Origin: Tenrec ecaudatus
Lineage: Eukaryota > Chordata > Mammalia > Afrosoricida > Tenrecidae
DNA: 64,000 bases
Direction: 5' to 3'
Assembly: GCF_050624435.1 (NCBI RefSeq)
Contig: NC_134537.1
Coordinates: 16,984,584 to 17,048,583 of the forward strand
Each line of letters begins with the position of its first letter. The first letter of the stretch is position 1. This document shows positions 33,640 to 44,605 of the stretch, piece after piece. The notes below the pieces were generated by a model. The model was given only the letters and a program-made list of their open reading frames with translations. It was not told where the DNA came from and made no database searches. The translations under genes and the position numbers were made by a program.

Positions 33640-36012
33640 TAAGTACCCAGTCCTAGTCATAATTGTGCCCACAGAGAGCTTTATTGTCTTTCTGTTCCAC
33701 AACATATCACACTGGTCCATGACAGTGATAACACCATGCTGATTAGACCTAATAAGGAGGCATCCGTAACTCTAGGCTTAATGATAAGGAGTTATTTGCA
33801 AGGTATAGGGAGGAAAATTATTCTAGCCAAAAAAAAACAAAACAACTATCTTACATTTCATTGAGAATTCTAGGAGTCTAGTGGTATGAGGGATATCAAA
33901 CTATGATTTCTGAAGTGACAAATGCATTTTTTGTATCTGCCTTTGTGTACAAAGAAACAAGAGGCACGAGGCAGGGTGGGAATCTATGGGTTTTGGAGAC
34001 AACATATTCTTCGTTTGCACGTGATACTCCGGCCTGTACATCAGTGACTTGAAAAGCTTCTAGCCTTGAGTGAGGTCCAGAACACGAGTTGGCTCCAAAA
34101 CAGGCTCAGCCTGCTGAGCAATCCACTCTGCCACGTGAACGATAGGCTCCAGCTGATCCAGGGGTGCTAGGTGTTTCCACGACAGAAAAGCTGCTTGGAG
34201 GTCTGGGTGGACCCTGATTGGTGGATCACAGAGCAGAGCCTTAGGATTCTGAAGCAGAGTTCTCCCATCCTATTCAAATAACTACTCTTCTTTTTGAGAC
34301 GCACCTTTTGGTTTTCTACTGAGCTTCAATAGAGACTGAATAACAAACCACAGGCCACAAAATCACTATGGAGCCTGAGTGTCAACTTCAGGAGGGGACT
34401 GTCAACCTTCAGGGTTAAAAAGTTGGATATGCCCAGCAGCACATCATTAAATAAACAAGATCGTGTTTAAGCAAGAACTAAAGACACCAGAAAAATTCAT
34501 GAGAAAATGTCCCCAGGTCCCTGGTCTCCACTCCTATCACGTTGCCTTCCCTCTCGCAGTCTTCACCTATGACTGCTAGTACCTGGTGTACAGATGACTC
34601 TGTGTATTGATATACTGGAACCACTGTAGGGCACGGAGCAGAACTGCAGCCCCTTTCTGGGACCTCCCAGAGGACAGTGGTGAAAAGAAGTCCTTCCATG
34701 CCCAGAATATCAAGCGGTGCACCCAGCTGTTCACTTTACTTGACAGGAGAAATGGCCAAATGTGTGACTGCATATTGATCCATGAGCTACAGTCACTAGG
34801 TTAGGTGGAAGTGGAAGAACCATTCTTTAAAAATTGGTGACAAAGAGGTATATGGATAGATTTCTCTAAAATGTGGCAAATGCATGAAAATTGTGTGTCC
34901 CATGTGAATATTGACCAAAGAATTGGAGGATTTGAACCACCAAGTGGATGGGTTCTATGGAAACTTGTTATCATCTTTCCCCTATTGTTCCTGTATTGTC
35001 CAATGGAATCGTGAACGAACTTGCTATGGTCTTATGGATGGAGGCTATGCATGGGCTCAGGAACATATGCTTCTACTTTCTAAGGTTAATTTGTCTGCAG
35101 TCACTGCTGACCGCCATCTGCAGGGAGCTGGGACTAACACTGAGTCTAAGATATGGTACCATTTCTGGAAACAATCAACTAACATCCTGGAGGTAGGTTG
35201 ATGACACAAGAATGCTTCCATCATGGAAAAATCATAGTTTTGTTCATTTTGGGATAGATCCTATGGATATGGATTTGCCTTCCCACGTGCGATGCTTCTG
35301 CCAAGACTACCCTTCATGGACTCACAGAAAGCTTTCTCAACTGTCATGGTGTGCCACACAAAATTGTCTTGGAATATGAGCCTCACTTCATAGCAAATGA
35401 AACTCAGCAATGGGCTTCGGTTCATAATACTCCTGGGTCTTATGCTCCCTAGCAGGCTAAAGGCTTCTAAAGACACAATTTCAGTAATGGCTAGATGACA
35501 ATATTTTCCAGGATTGGGAAAATGGTCTCCATGAGGTGCATACACATATGCGCTGACCCAGCATCCAGTATATGGTCCTATTTTTTCCATAGCCAGGATT
35601 CAAAATTCCAGAATTCAAATGTGGAAATGTGAATGGTACAATCCACTAGTACCTCCAGTGACCCATTTGCAGACTGTTTGCTTCTTGTCTCTATGACTCT
35701 ATGCTCTGTGGAAATAGATTTCATTTGAAAAGGAAGAAATATCTCATCAAGGAATTAAATACTAGAGGGGTGAGGGGTGGGGCAGGGAGAAATGAAACTA
35801 ATTCTATTGAACTGGCAGTTAAGGATGTCACCAGACCATTTTGAACTCTCCTGCCACCAGATCAACGATGAAGGAAATGACAATGTTGGTAGTATATTTA
35901 ATCCTGATAATTAAGAGGAAATCAGATTGCGATTACATAATGGAGGTAAAGAAGAGTATATCTGGAATACTTATTTATCTCTTAATACTATCATTACTCC
36001 TTAGGCATCTCT
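33640..36012 (+). mobile_element. ERV-L (class III) pol remnant: RT, RNase H, integrase, dUTPase
   Basis: An old ERV-L provirus fragment in sense orientation, assigned by its order of pol-derived blocks. The RT catalytic region is at 33711-33750, where the normally invariant Y-I-D-D codons read D-S-D-N (33721-33732). RT connection follows to about 34340. RNase H is at about 34480-34860, and its T-D-G-S motif reads T-D-D-S (34590-34601). Integrase spans about 34890-35690 ('atggaggctatgcatgggct', 'atggatttgccttcccacgt'). After a gap the dUTPase that ERV-L carries downstream of integrase starts at about 35790 ('ttctattgaactggcagtta', 'ggaggtaaagaagagtatat'). Frames are broken throughout (longest open stretch 96 codons). 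It has lost gag, the start of pol and any recognisable LTR, and ERV-L has no env. It cannot encode a product. The dUTPase continues after an L1 insertion. Confidence 0.88.
35999..36012 (+). repeat. Target-site duplication, left copy
   Basis: ccttaggcatctct, identical to 36900-36913. It lies at the poly(A) side of the inserted L1 and comes from ERV-L dUTPase sequence. Confidence 0.75.
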
Positions 36013-36899
36013 CTTCTTCTTTTTAAAAATCATTTTATTGGGGGCTCATACAACTCTTATCATACATCCACCCATTGTGCCAAGCACATTTGTACACTTG
36101 TTGCCATAATCATTTTCAAAAAATGTTCTTTCTACTTGAGCCCTTGGTATTAGCGTCTCATCCCCGCCCCCTCTTTCACCTTTCCACCTTCATCAACCTT
36201 GATAATTTATAAAATATTATTTTTCTTATACTGACAGATGTCTCCCTTCACCCAATTTTCTGTTGTCCATCCTCCTGTGAGGGGGTTATAGATAGATCAT
36301 TGTGATCGGTTCCCCCTTTCTCACCTCCACCTTCCCCTTGACCTACTGATATCGTTACTCTCAGTATCAGTCCTGAAGGGTTATTCTGTCCTGGATTCCT
36401 GTGTTTCCAGCTCTTATATGTACCTGTGTACATGATCTGGTCTATCCAGACTTTTAAGATAGAATTGGGGTCACGCTAGTGGTGGGTAGGAAGCATTAAA
36501 GAACTAGAGGAAAGTTGTATGCTTCAATGATGTTATACTGCACCTTGACTGGCTCATCTCTTCCCTGAGACCCTTCTGTAAGGGGATGTCCAACTGCCTA
36601 CAGATGGGCTTTGGGTCTCCACTCAGCACTCCCCCTCATTCACAATGATATAATTTTTTGTTCTGGGCCTTTGATTCCTGATACTTGATCCTGTCGACAC
36701 CTCATGATCAGGCAGGCTGGTGTACTTCTTCCATGTGGGCTTTGTTGCATCTCAGCTAGATGGTTGCTTGTTTATCTTCAAGCCTTTAAGACCCCAGATG
36801 CTATAGTTTTTGATAGCCAGGCACCATCAGCTTCCTTCACCACATTTACAATAATTGTGTTTTTAGCGATTGTGTGGGGGAGGTAAGCATCATGGAATA
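36013..36899 (-). mobile_element. L1 3' UTR insertion in ERV-L, antisense
   Basis: A 5'-truncated L1 of the afrotherian type. On the plus strand it starts with a T-rich tail, then 'aatcattttattgggggctc', 'atacaactcttatcatacat', 'ccatcctcctgtgagggggt', 'ttctgtaaggggatgtccaa', 'ttcttccatgtgggctttgt' and 'gatagccaggcaccatcagc'. It is only mildly decayed compared with the host provirus, so it is the younger insertion. The 61-codon and 60-codon frames inside are chance. Confidence 0.88.
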
Positions 36900-36913
36900 C
36901 CTTAGGCATCTCT
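36900..36913 (+). repeat. Target-site duplication, right copy
   Basis: Second copy of ccttaggcatctct, directly continuing into the interrupted ERV-L sequence ('taatgccatcatgctctgtg'). Confidence 0.75.
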
Positions 36914-37255
36914 TAATGCCATCATGCTCTGTGATTAAAGCCAATGGAAAATTACAGCAGCCAAATTCCAACATGACTATTAATGACTAATAACCTGCAG
37001 GAATGAAGGTTTGGTCACCTCACCAGGAAAATAACTACACTCAACTGAAGTGCTTCCTAAGGGGACAGGGAGTATGGAATGAGTAGTGAGAGAGTACCAG
37101 TGATGACCATGTGATGACTTGCAGAAAGGAAGACCGCCATTGTTATGAATATTTCTTCCTTGTTATGTTTGCATTTATATATGTGTGTATGTAGCAAATA
37201 TTTTTGTTTTATTATGAAATATAAGATATAAATAAAGTGTCTTCCCAATTGTGTG
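36914..37255 (+). mobile_element. ERV-L, 3' continuation (dUTPase end and 3' flank)
   Basis: Resumes the provirus interrupted at 36012: 'gtgattaaagccaatggaaa', 'aggaatgaaggtttggtcac', 'tatggaatgagtagtgagag' and 'attgttatgaatatttcttc' follow the ERV-L order after integrase. No 3' LTR can be recognised beyond about 37255. Confidence 0.85.
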
Positions 37256-38204
37256 TGTGAGTCGTGTCATGGTAGGCATGTAATCATCTTATTATTTATT
37301 TATGTGGGATGCGTGATCTTCTGCTTTGGTTCCTTTCTGTTTTTAATTGGATATCTAGGAATTTCCTGTGCATTTGATAAATATCACTTTCTTTTCTTCT
37401 ACTCTGTCCACATTTGTTATAAAAGAATAAGCAGAGTGAAAATAAATGCCCGGCTCTGGCTTGGTGTCACACAAGGTCTGAAGCTTTCACGGGAGATAAT
37501 GGCACATTATACAATAACACATACAAAAGCTTTAGATGCTTCAGTCCCCGGGAACCAAATACAACAGCACTGTATCTTAGACATGCATAACACATAACAG
37601 CCTTAGCATTTAATGAACACGGACAACTTTTTCTGTATAGAAATACACACAAAAAGCGAGAGCCCTAACTATGAGAGTTTTGATGGTGCAATCCTTAAGC
37701 TTTTGATGTTTTAGAGTGCTTTTACTTGCCTGACACGGATGATACATTACTTTGTCAAGGACAAAATACAAAGTAAACATTAGCATGCAAATAACCAGCT
37801 TTCACTGGTGATTATCAAATTCTTTCTTATGGCCGTGAACTTAAAAAAATGGGCTTTTGACATATTTATTGGAAAGACTTAATATTTCACTCTCTTAAAA
37901 GGAAATGAAACGACTTGTGAATTTGACGTTTCATATATAAAGTTCTCTTTTTTGAACTCAAATGAAAAGCATTTCATATTTGTCACCTTTCAGTTCTTAT
38001 CATTTAGAAAAATATACTCTGAGTATTCCGTTTGTTTCATGCAATTTGCAAGCTAAGTCTATGATACAGCAAGACAGATGCAGTAGACTTCCTTTTTCTA
38101 GGATGACTACCCAGTTCTCTGTTTAAGTGGCTCAAGTCTCTTTAATCATAATGATGGTCCTGGGCATACTCACGCTTCAAATACATGTGATTTGCTAGGT
38201 TCTG
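37256..38204. other. Repeat-poor segment
   Basis: May include unrecognised ERV-L LTR at its start. From about 37660 to 38120 it is complex, non-repetitive AT-rich sequence with homeobox-like ATTA/TAAT cores, a candidate conserved non-coding element by appearance only. The 114-codon frame at 37253-37597 has no domain and a biased composition. Confidence 0.35.
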
Positions 38205-38250
38205 ACCTGTAATTGATTCAATGGCCATGAGTTGGGTTTTGTGGGGTTTT
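38205..38250 (+). mobile_element. AfroSINE tail scrap
   Basis: 'gtaattgattcaatggccat' and 'gagttgggttttgtgggg' match the SINE 3' terminus only. Confidence 0.5.
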
Positions 38251-38254
38251 TTTG

Positions 38255-38330
38255 TTTTTTAATTAAAACGTCATTTTATTGGGGGTGATTATAAGTCTTA
38301 TAACAATCCATACATCTATTTTTTTATGAT
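38255..38330 (-). mobile_element. L1 3' end, antisense
   Basis: 'cgtcattttattgggggtga', 'taagtcttataacaatccat': the L1 terminus directly after a SINE tail. Confidence 0.75.
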
Positions 38331-38389
38331 GTGAAAATTCTCCCTAAATTCCCTTCATTGGCGCAAGAGTTTCCTGTACCAAAAAATAC

Positions 38390-38720
38390 CAGGGACTCGG
38401 ATTGGAGTAGTTTGATACGTTAAAACGGACTGTGTTCTGTCTCACACTCCACTCCTTCAACTCTGTCTTCCACAGCACTCTCTACTTATTAACAGGGTTT
38501 GATAATTCATTGCAGTAGCCACACGGACTCCCAATGATGCTCAGGCTTATATGGATAATTAGGGAACTTAATAGGTTATAAATCAGCTGAGAAATGTTCA
38601 GGGGAGAGGTGCTCAATCAGGATATGTAACAAAGGTCTTTGTAGGCTACTAATAAATGCCCCAAAGAACATACCGCTCTGCTTTAAGCTTCCACCCGAGG
38701 GCACTCAATTCCTTCAACAC
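38390..38720. repeat. Possible MLT1-type (MaLR) LTR
   Basis: 'gggtttgataattcattgca', 'gtagccacacggactcccaa', 'ttataaatcagctgagaaat' keep the order of a common old mammalian LTR. GC-richer sequence continues to about 38960 without a clear end. The 81-codon frame at 38736-38981 is unassigned. Confidence 0.4.
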
Positions 38721-39154
38721 AATTCCCTGCAGTGAGTGCCCAGAGGCACAGGCAGCCTCCTCCCTAAAAACACTCAGACCTATTATTTGGGGAGGTTTGG
38801 TTCTGCTGCTGCTCCTATGACACTACACTGGTGTCAAAGCTCTCTCCTAGATCAAGGAGGTTCACTGGGCTGCAATCTCAGGGTCCAGAGGACACGCTCC
38901 ACCCTGATTCTTGTTGGTAATGAGAGCCCTCTTCCTGAGACAGCGTGCTTTCTTTGCTCACAACTGAACCATATAATATAATCTGTATCTTCTCCCAGCC
39001 CTTACCCAAATCCATCAGGAAAACAAAGGTCGTTTAGCTGAGATCACAATTGTTATGGGAAGAACTATGTAACACAATTAATTACATTGCAGAATGGCTC
39101 TCCGAAGGTGTTTTGTGATGGCAAGTATTTGTAGAAGAACATCATCAAAAAAAT

Positions 39155-39362
39155 CCACCGTGCACTGCCATCAAATATATTCCAACTCAGAGTGACTCTG
39201 CATGTCCAAAAGGACAGAGTTGAACTGCTCTTCGGGGCGTCTGAGATTGTAACTATTCATGAGAGCAGGCAGCTTCAGCTTCCTCCCTCAGAGCAGCTGG
39301 TGGGTTTGAACTATGGAAGTTGCAGCCTGTTTGTTCATCTCAGTGTCACCAGAGCTCCTATT
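39155..39362 (-). mobile_element. AfroSINE, full-length
   Basis: 'gtgcactgccatcaaatata', 'aaaggacagagttgaactgc', 'cagagcagctggtgggtttg', 'tcagtgtcaccagagctcc'. The copy abuts RTE sequence at 39442 that shares its 3' end. Confidence 0.85.
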
Positions 39363-39441
39363 TATAAAGAGATACTTCTATTTAAACCTTGTACATGGCA
39401 TGAAGAAATTAAGAATTGGTTTGTTACTCATATTTTGTAAG

Positions 39442-40090
39442 TGCTGTGCTTAGGTGCTGCCTAGTCGGTTCAAACTCACACTGACTGTGTGCATAACGGA
39501 ACGAAGGACTGCCCAGCCCTCTATCAGCCTCACAGTTATGCTTCAGCCCAGGGCTGCAACCACGGTGTCAATCTGTCTTGTGGAGGGCCTTCCTCTGTCC
39601 CTCTGTCTCTACATAACCGAGTATGATTTCCTTTTCCGAGGACTGCTCTCTTCTGATGACATTTCCAAAGGACTTGAGATGACATCTACTCAACCTGACT
39701 GCAAAGCAGGATTTTGGCTGTTCATCTTCCAGATAGATCTGTTTGTTCTTTTGGCAGTCCATGTTATTTTCAATATTCTTTGCCAGCGCCAAAATTCAAA
39801 AGAATCATTCTTCTCTGATTTTCCTTATTCAGTGTCCAAATTTTGCGTGCATATGAGGCAATTAAAAATAACATGACTTGGGTCAGATGGACCTTAGTCC
39901 TCAAAATAACATCATTGGTTTTCAACACTTTTCCAAAAAGTCCTGTGTGGCAGATTTACGCAATGCAATGTGTCCTTTGATCTCTTGACTGCTGCTTCCA
40001 GGAGCATTGATTGGGGATCCAAGCAAGATGACTTCCTGAACAACTTCAATCTGCTCCCTGCTTATCCTGATGAATTTTATAAAGGAGAAA
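39442..40090 (-). mobile_element. RTE LINE, 3' end to RT thumb
   Basis: Antisense from the very 3' end ('gtgctgcctagtcggttcaa') through 'accacggtgtcaatctgtct', 'tttgttcttttggcagtcca', 'gcatatgaggcaattaaaaa' and 'ttgactgctgcttccaggag' to 'gctccctgcttatcctgatg'. The 140-codon plus frame at 39454-39876 is antisense; the 74-codon minus frame at 39568-39792 is the sense remnant. Confidence 0.88.
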
Positions 40091-40149
40091 GATAAAAATG
40101 GTTTGTGCTTGAGAGAACAAATTTTGAAGCCAAAATCATAGATCTGATT

Positions 40150-40290
40150 TCTATCTATAACCTCTTACTGATGGTTTGACTTTAGTTATATAATTCGTCC
40201 CTACTTATTGTGCCAAAGTTTCATTATCTGCCAAACAAGGATTATACGAGGATCAATTCCACAACTTTTCAGTTACAATTCTCAGGGAAC
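40150..40290 (+). mobile_element. MIR SINE, degraded
   Basis: 'gactttagttatataattcg' then 'gtttcattatctgccaaaca' and 'attatacgaggatcaattc' follow the MIR core and 3' region order (gtgacc...cctcagtttcctcatctg...gaggat). Very old. Confidence 0.5.
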
Positions 40291-41435
40291 CCTTATCAAA
40301 ATGTTGTTTACCGCACTGATGAGAGAATTGGCAAAAATGCAAAATATCTATAATGTAAACTTCCACCAAATGTTACAAAATCTCATCACCTGCAGTCAAT
40401 ATATATTTTATGGTGCTTGTGGCTATCAAATCAGGAATTAATTGATTTCTTTTTTAATTAATTGCTTTCTGTAGGTTGATATATATAGCCTCAAATGGTT
40501 TATCCACACATTTGTTGAGTATTGATTGCTACCTAATCAGTTATATCCTCTGCAAATCTCAAGTTATGGTCAGACGGGTTTTATAGGAAAATTATTTAAA
40601 ATCGTTAAATATATATATATATAACAAGCAATACTCAGTTAATTTTATCTCCAAGTTTGGAGTAAACCACTCATTAGTAGCTTTGTTATGAGTTTGATCT
40701 AATTTCATATTTATAAAGCACTTAGAAGACAGTTTAGCACAGTAAACAGCCACAATTTGGGCAATGTCCAAGGTTATGGACTGTGGATTCTTTGTAAGTT
40801 TAGAGAAGGGTTTATATCATTTGCATACAATAAATTTGTAGAGATGCCATGGGGGAGTTTGGTTGTAAGCTCTCCTATAGTAGGGCTTTTTTGACCCTGA
40901 TTAATTCCTAGAGAAACTTAAGATTAGGGTTGAGTTTTTGCTTTGATTTCAAATATTGTATTTGCACAGCCATCAGGTTAGTAAAATAAATTTTTCATGA
41001 AGTACTAACTTTGCTTACTACGGTTTCCCTGAGTGAAAATCAAACTGAAAAATAAGAGGAAAGGCATTAATATGACACGCTTTTACATTTGGGAACATAT
41101 TATTGTTATTATTATTTTCAAAATAGATAATGATGGTAGATAAAAATGTATTGCTACTACTATTCCAGTTCATACAATCACAGGTTTATTCCAAACAAAA
41201 GCAGGAAGAGGGATCTCATTAATATGTCTGAGTGCTTTTAGGGAGGAGGCTGGCTTGTGGAGAAGAGGATCTCTGAGCACTTAATTCAGGAAATTGTGTT
41301 AACTGAACCACAGAGCTTGATTTGAGTGTCTTCAGATTGAAGCTTAAAACAGAGTAGTATGCTTTTTTAGGCATTTGTCAGTGGTCTTCAAAGAACTTTG
41401 TAATATGTCCTGATTGAACCATTCTCTCTTGGATG
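40291..41435. other. Repeat-poor segment with a short (TA)n tract
   Basis: Contains (AT)n at 40607-40623 and otherwise complex AT-rich sequence. No exon or repeat family recognised. Candidate for conservation testing. Confidence 0.35.
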
Positions 41436-41439
41436 TAGT

Positions 41440-41700
41440 TATATGGATCCAAAGTCAGTGGAGACATGGCAGGGTGTCAATACCTCTCAGGGTCCTATGA
41501 TGGCCTACATAGGGCCATCTGTACAGGCAGACAGAATTCCAGCAGGCAGGACGACAATGTGACAGAGAGAAGGTAGTTCCCAGAATACCTCACACTTATA
41601 CAAAAGACCACACCCCCAAGCTTATGTCATCAAGCTACCACTTGGTAAATAGGTTTAACATGTATGTCAAGTTGACAAGAAATCATCCAGCTACCATATG
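41440..41700. repeat. Interspersed repeat, unclassified
   Basis: 'tcctatgatggcctacatag', 'ttcccagaatacctcacact', 'aagaccacacccccaagctt', 'tatgtcaagttgacaagaaa'. I recall such blocks recurring in afrotherian DNA. The end resembles the terminal 'aagttgaca' of other mammalian repeats in this window. Confidence 0.4.
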
Positions 41701-42690
41701 GCACCTTCCTTGACGAGTAAAAGGCCAGGAAAGTTGTGTGTATGTAGGGGATTTTTTTTTTTCAATTAGGACATTTCACCTGAGGATTCTTTGAGGGTAT
41801 CAAAAGCTGTCCGATGAGAAATTCATTGGAAACTTCACCCCATCTACCCTGAATCTCTGATCATACCCCTTCAGACATCATTTTGTTCCCCAAACTCAAA
41901 GAACATAATGTGAATCCCATGAGTATGCAGAAATTGATGTTTTGACATGGTGTAAAATAGAAAATCCAGAAGTCTTCAGGAAAGGGTTAGTGCGATGGAA
42001 GCAACAACTTCTGAAATATAATGACTCAGATAATGTTTGAATGAAGAAAACAATAGCTTCAAAATTGTTTATCTTTATCAAAAAAAATTCTATGATTTTG
42101 TAACAATTCTTTTTAAGTTACTTGCAGAGGTATATTTTTCAAATGTTTTTATCTGGTGTGTAAACTTAGAAACCATGGCTATTACTAAAGTTATCCCACA
42201 TTCATTTGATAAAAATAACATATTTTATTACAGAGATTTATGTTGCTACCAGAATTCCTATTTTCTCTGAACGACGTTACAGATGGTATTTGTTTAATAT
42301 TGGAAAAGGATAAGGCCACAACCTCTTAATCCAAGTCTTGTTTAGTGTCAGTTTCTATTCAATTTCACATGTCCCCAGCTTGATGGGAACTAACCACCTC
42401 CCAGTACTCCATAAATATTTATACTGTAATCTATTATTGATATCTTCCAAAGTTTTACTTTAGCACAGTAATGGCTGCAACATGACATCTCTGGGTGGGG
42501 CTGAACCATCACTTTAATTTTATTTCTATGAGCGATGCTTTGCCATCATTAAAAATAAATCAGTTAGCATTTAATCAGGGCAATTGCTAACAATGTAAAA
42601 CAAAGTCAGAGCTCCCAAATAAAAATCTACGATGATCTCAAAGATGCTTACAAAAATAGTTGATGCTGGCAATTCTATATCTATTATCTC
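41701..42690. other. AT-rich spacer
   Basis: No recognised repeat or gene. Frames of 61-77 codons lack domains. Confidence 0.35.
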
Positions 42691-42694
42691 ACAT

Positions 42695-42945
42695 ACTTTG
42701 AACATGTATCAAGAGAGACCAATCTCTGGAAAAGAGCATCATGTTTGGTAAAGTAGCTGGTCGGTGAAAAAAAAAAGGGAGATTCTATGTAAGCTTAACT
42801 GGCATAATGGCTCCCAAAGGGGTTCAAACATCGCAATCGTTGTGAGGTTGGCACAGGACTGGCACATTTCCTTCTGTTGTAAGCACGGTCACTATCAGGA
42901 GGAATTGACTCGATGGTACCCAACAAGAACAGCAACAACATTATC
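42695..42945 (+). mobile_element. RTE LINE, 3' end
   Basis: 'caagagagaccaatctctgg', 'gcatcatgtttggtaaagta', 'caaacatcgcaatcgttgtg', ending 'aattgactcgatggtaccca', 'acaagaacagcaacaaca'. It preserves the full shared RTE/SINE terminus and the short tandem tail. Confidence 0.85.
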
Positions 42946-43029
42946 CTTAAAATGCCTACCTTTCATTGATACTATGACCTTTTGGAGTCAGACAAGCTCC
43001 TTTGAATCTCCACCATCACTATTACCATA

Positions 43030-43150
43030 AATAGTTTAAAATCCTCACTTTAATGATGAAGAACAGAGCAGGTAAGAGATGTGACATGACTGGGCAAAAC
43101 CACAGCGCTAGATGAGATACAAAATCCAAGCTACAGTCCTTTCCATGCTT
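43030..43150 (-). mobile_element. MIR SINE, degraded
   Basis: 'ctttaatgatgaagaacaga', 'gactgggcaaaaccacagcg', 'ctagatgagatacaaaatcc' follow the antisense MIR order. Confidence 0.5.
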
Positions 43151-43231
43151 GATGCCCCTAGTGACTAACAGGACACAGCACAGCTTCCTTTACTGCTTTT
43201 CATTACATTACACATGTGCTCAATGCCTCAG

Positions 43232-43283
<52 letters not shown>

Positions 43284-43299
43284 ATCTATCATCTATCTA
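43232..43299 (+). repeat. (TATC)n microsatellite
   Basis: About 16 tandem tetranucleotides with two interruptions near the 3' end. Probably polymorphic. Confidence 0.97.
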
Positions 43300-43629
43300 A
43301 TTTTTTCCTTGACAATTGAGAGTATTCTAAAATGCATGTAGGGTAGAATTTGTTTCCAACTTCATGACGTATTTTCTGTTTCACACAGGCAACGCCATGA
43401 ACCAGGGTTAATATCTTTGAGATGTAAGGTACATCCATTTCAGTATCAAGACCGCATCTAACGAACAAAGATGGGGTCGAATCAAGACCAGCATGTGAGA
43501 GTAACAAAATCAAAACTAGCCACGTACATGTTGTGTAGGTGTTTAAATTCTTAGCCCTGACGTTTACTAGTAATGTAATCATAAATAAACTCGCCTCTCT
43601 AAGCATCAGTAGGAGGAATGTGATGCATT

Positions 43630-43775
43630 GACCAAGCATTTGAAAGCACCAGCCCCTCGGTACTCCGATGGAGAGTTACAGACTCGGAAACCCACAGGGG
43701 CAGTTCACCTTTGTCCTTCAAGGTGGCTAGGAGTGGGAATCAGCCTGACAGCAGTGAGTTTGGTTTGGGTGGGAA
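43630..43775 (+). mobile_element. AfroSINE, 3' two thirds
   Basis: 'accaagcatttgaaagcacc', 'ctccgatggagagttacaga', 'cggaaacccacaggggcagt', 'gagtgggaatcagcctgaca', 'gcagtgagtttggtttgg'. Confidence 0.85.
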
Positions 43776-43787
43776 GCATCTTTAAAG

Positions 43788-43985
43788 GAGCCCTGGAGAT
43801 ACAATAGGTTAAGCATTGGGCTGCTAACTAAAAAGTTGTTGATCTGTACCCACCAGGTGCTCTGCAGGAGAAAGACAAATAATCTGCTTCTGTAATGATA
43901 TACAGCCTATTGAGCCATTTGACTATAAAGGATTATTATAAGTCAGAACAAACTAGAGAGCCACCGTAGGATACTTTTTGGTTTG
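43788..43985 (+). mobile_element. AfroSINE, full-length
   Basis: 'ggagccctggagatacaata', 'aagcattgggctgctaacta', 'gtgctctgcaggagaaagac', 'ataagtcagaacaaactaga'. It is in tandem with the preceding copy. Confidence 0.85.
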
Positions 43986-44164
43986 TTTTCGGTTTTAGAA
44001 GCATCACTGTTAAATGAGACAGTAGAATGGAAGGGTTTTACAGAGAATAATGTTTAAGCAAATTACAAACAAATGATACAGCACCGATGAGACATACTAC
44101 TTTCCTCTAGTTCCTTAACGCTCCCCCCTCCACTATTATGACTTGAATTCTACCTTACAAATCT

Positions 44165-44605
44165 GACTAGACCAGAACATGTACACTGCTACAGATAGCA
44201 CCTGAAACACAGGGAATCCCGGACAGATAAAGCCTTTGAGGCCAATGAGCAGAATAGCAATGCCAGGAGGTTAAGGGAAAGGTGGGGGAGAATGGGGGAA
44301 TCGATCACTAGCCTTGGCATATAAGCCCCTCCCAGGGGGAGGAACAACAGAAAAGTGGGTGAAATGTGACAGCAGACGATGTAAGTTATGAAAATAATAA
44401 TTCATAATTTATCAAGGGTTCATGAGGGAGACAGGGAGACAAGGTGGGCGGGGGGAGGAGGAGCTGATACCAGGGCTCAAGTAGAAAGAAAATGCTTTGA
44501 AAATGATGATGGCAACATATGTACAAATGTGCTTGACACAATGGATGAATGTCTGGATTGTGATAAGAGCTGTAACAGCTCCCAATAAAAGTGTTTAAAA
44601 AAAAC
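44165..44605 (+). mobile_element. L1 3' UTR, sense
   Basis: A long copy of the afrotherian-type L1 3' end: 'cctgaaacacagggaatccc', 'gataaagcctttgaggccaa', 'ccctcccagggggaggaac', 'tcaagggttcatgagggaga', 'atgtacaaatgtgcttgaca', 'ctcccaataaaagtg' and A-tail. The sequence is well preserved, so it is a relatively young insertion. The 75- and 66-codon frames are within a UTR. Confidence 0.88.

Noticed and set aside
37253-37597. 114-codon plus-strand ORF
   Set aside because: Hydrophobic, low-complexity composition from AT-rich DNA after the ERV-L; no family resemblance.
37256-37600. A 3' LTR for the ERV-L
   Set aside because: No TG...CA ends, no polyadenylation-signal arrangement and no matching 5' LTR could be seen, so no LTR is claimed.
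39454-39876. 140-codon plus-strand ORF, among the longest in the window
   Set aside because: It runs antisense through an RTE element (39442-40090, minus) whose 3' end is recognisable base by base.
43232-43299. Regular short repeats considered as a CRISPR-like array
   Set aside because: A simple tetranucleotide microsatellite without spacers, in a mammalian genome.
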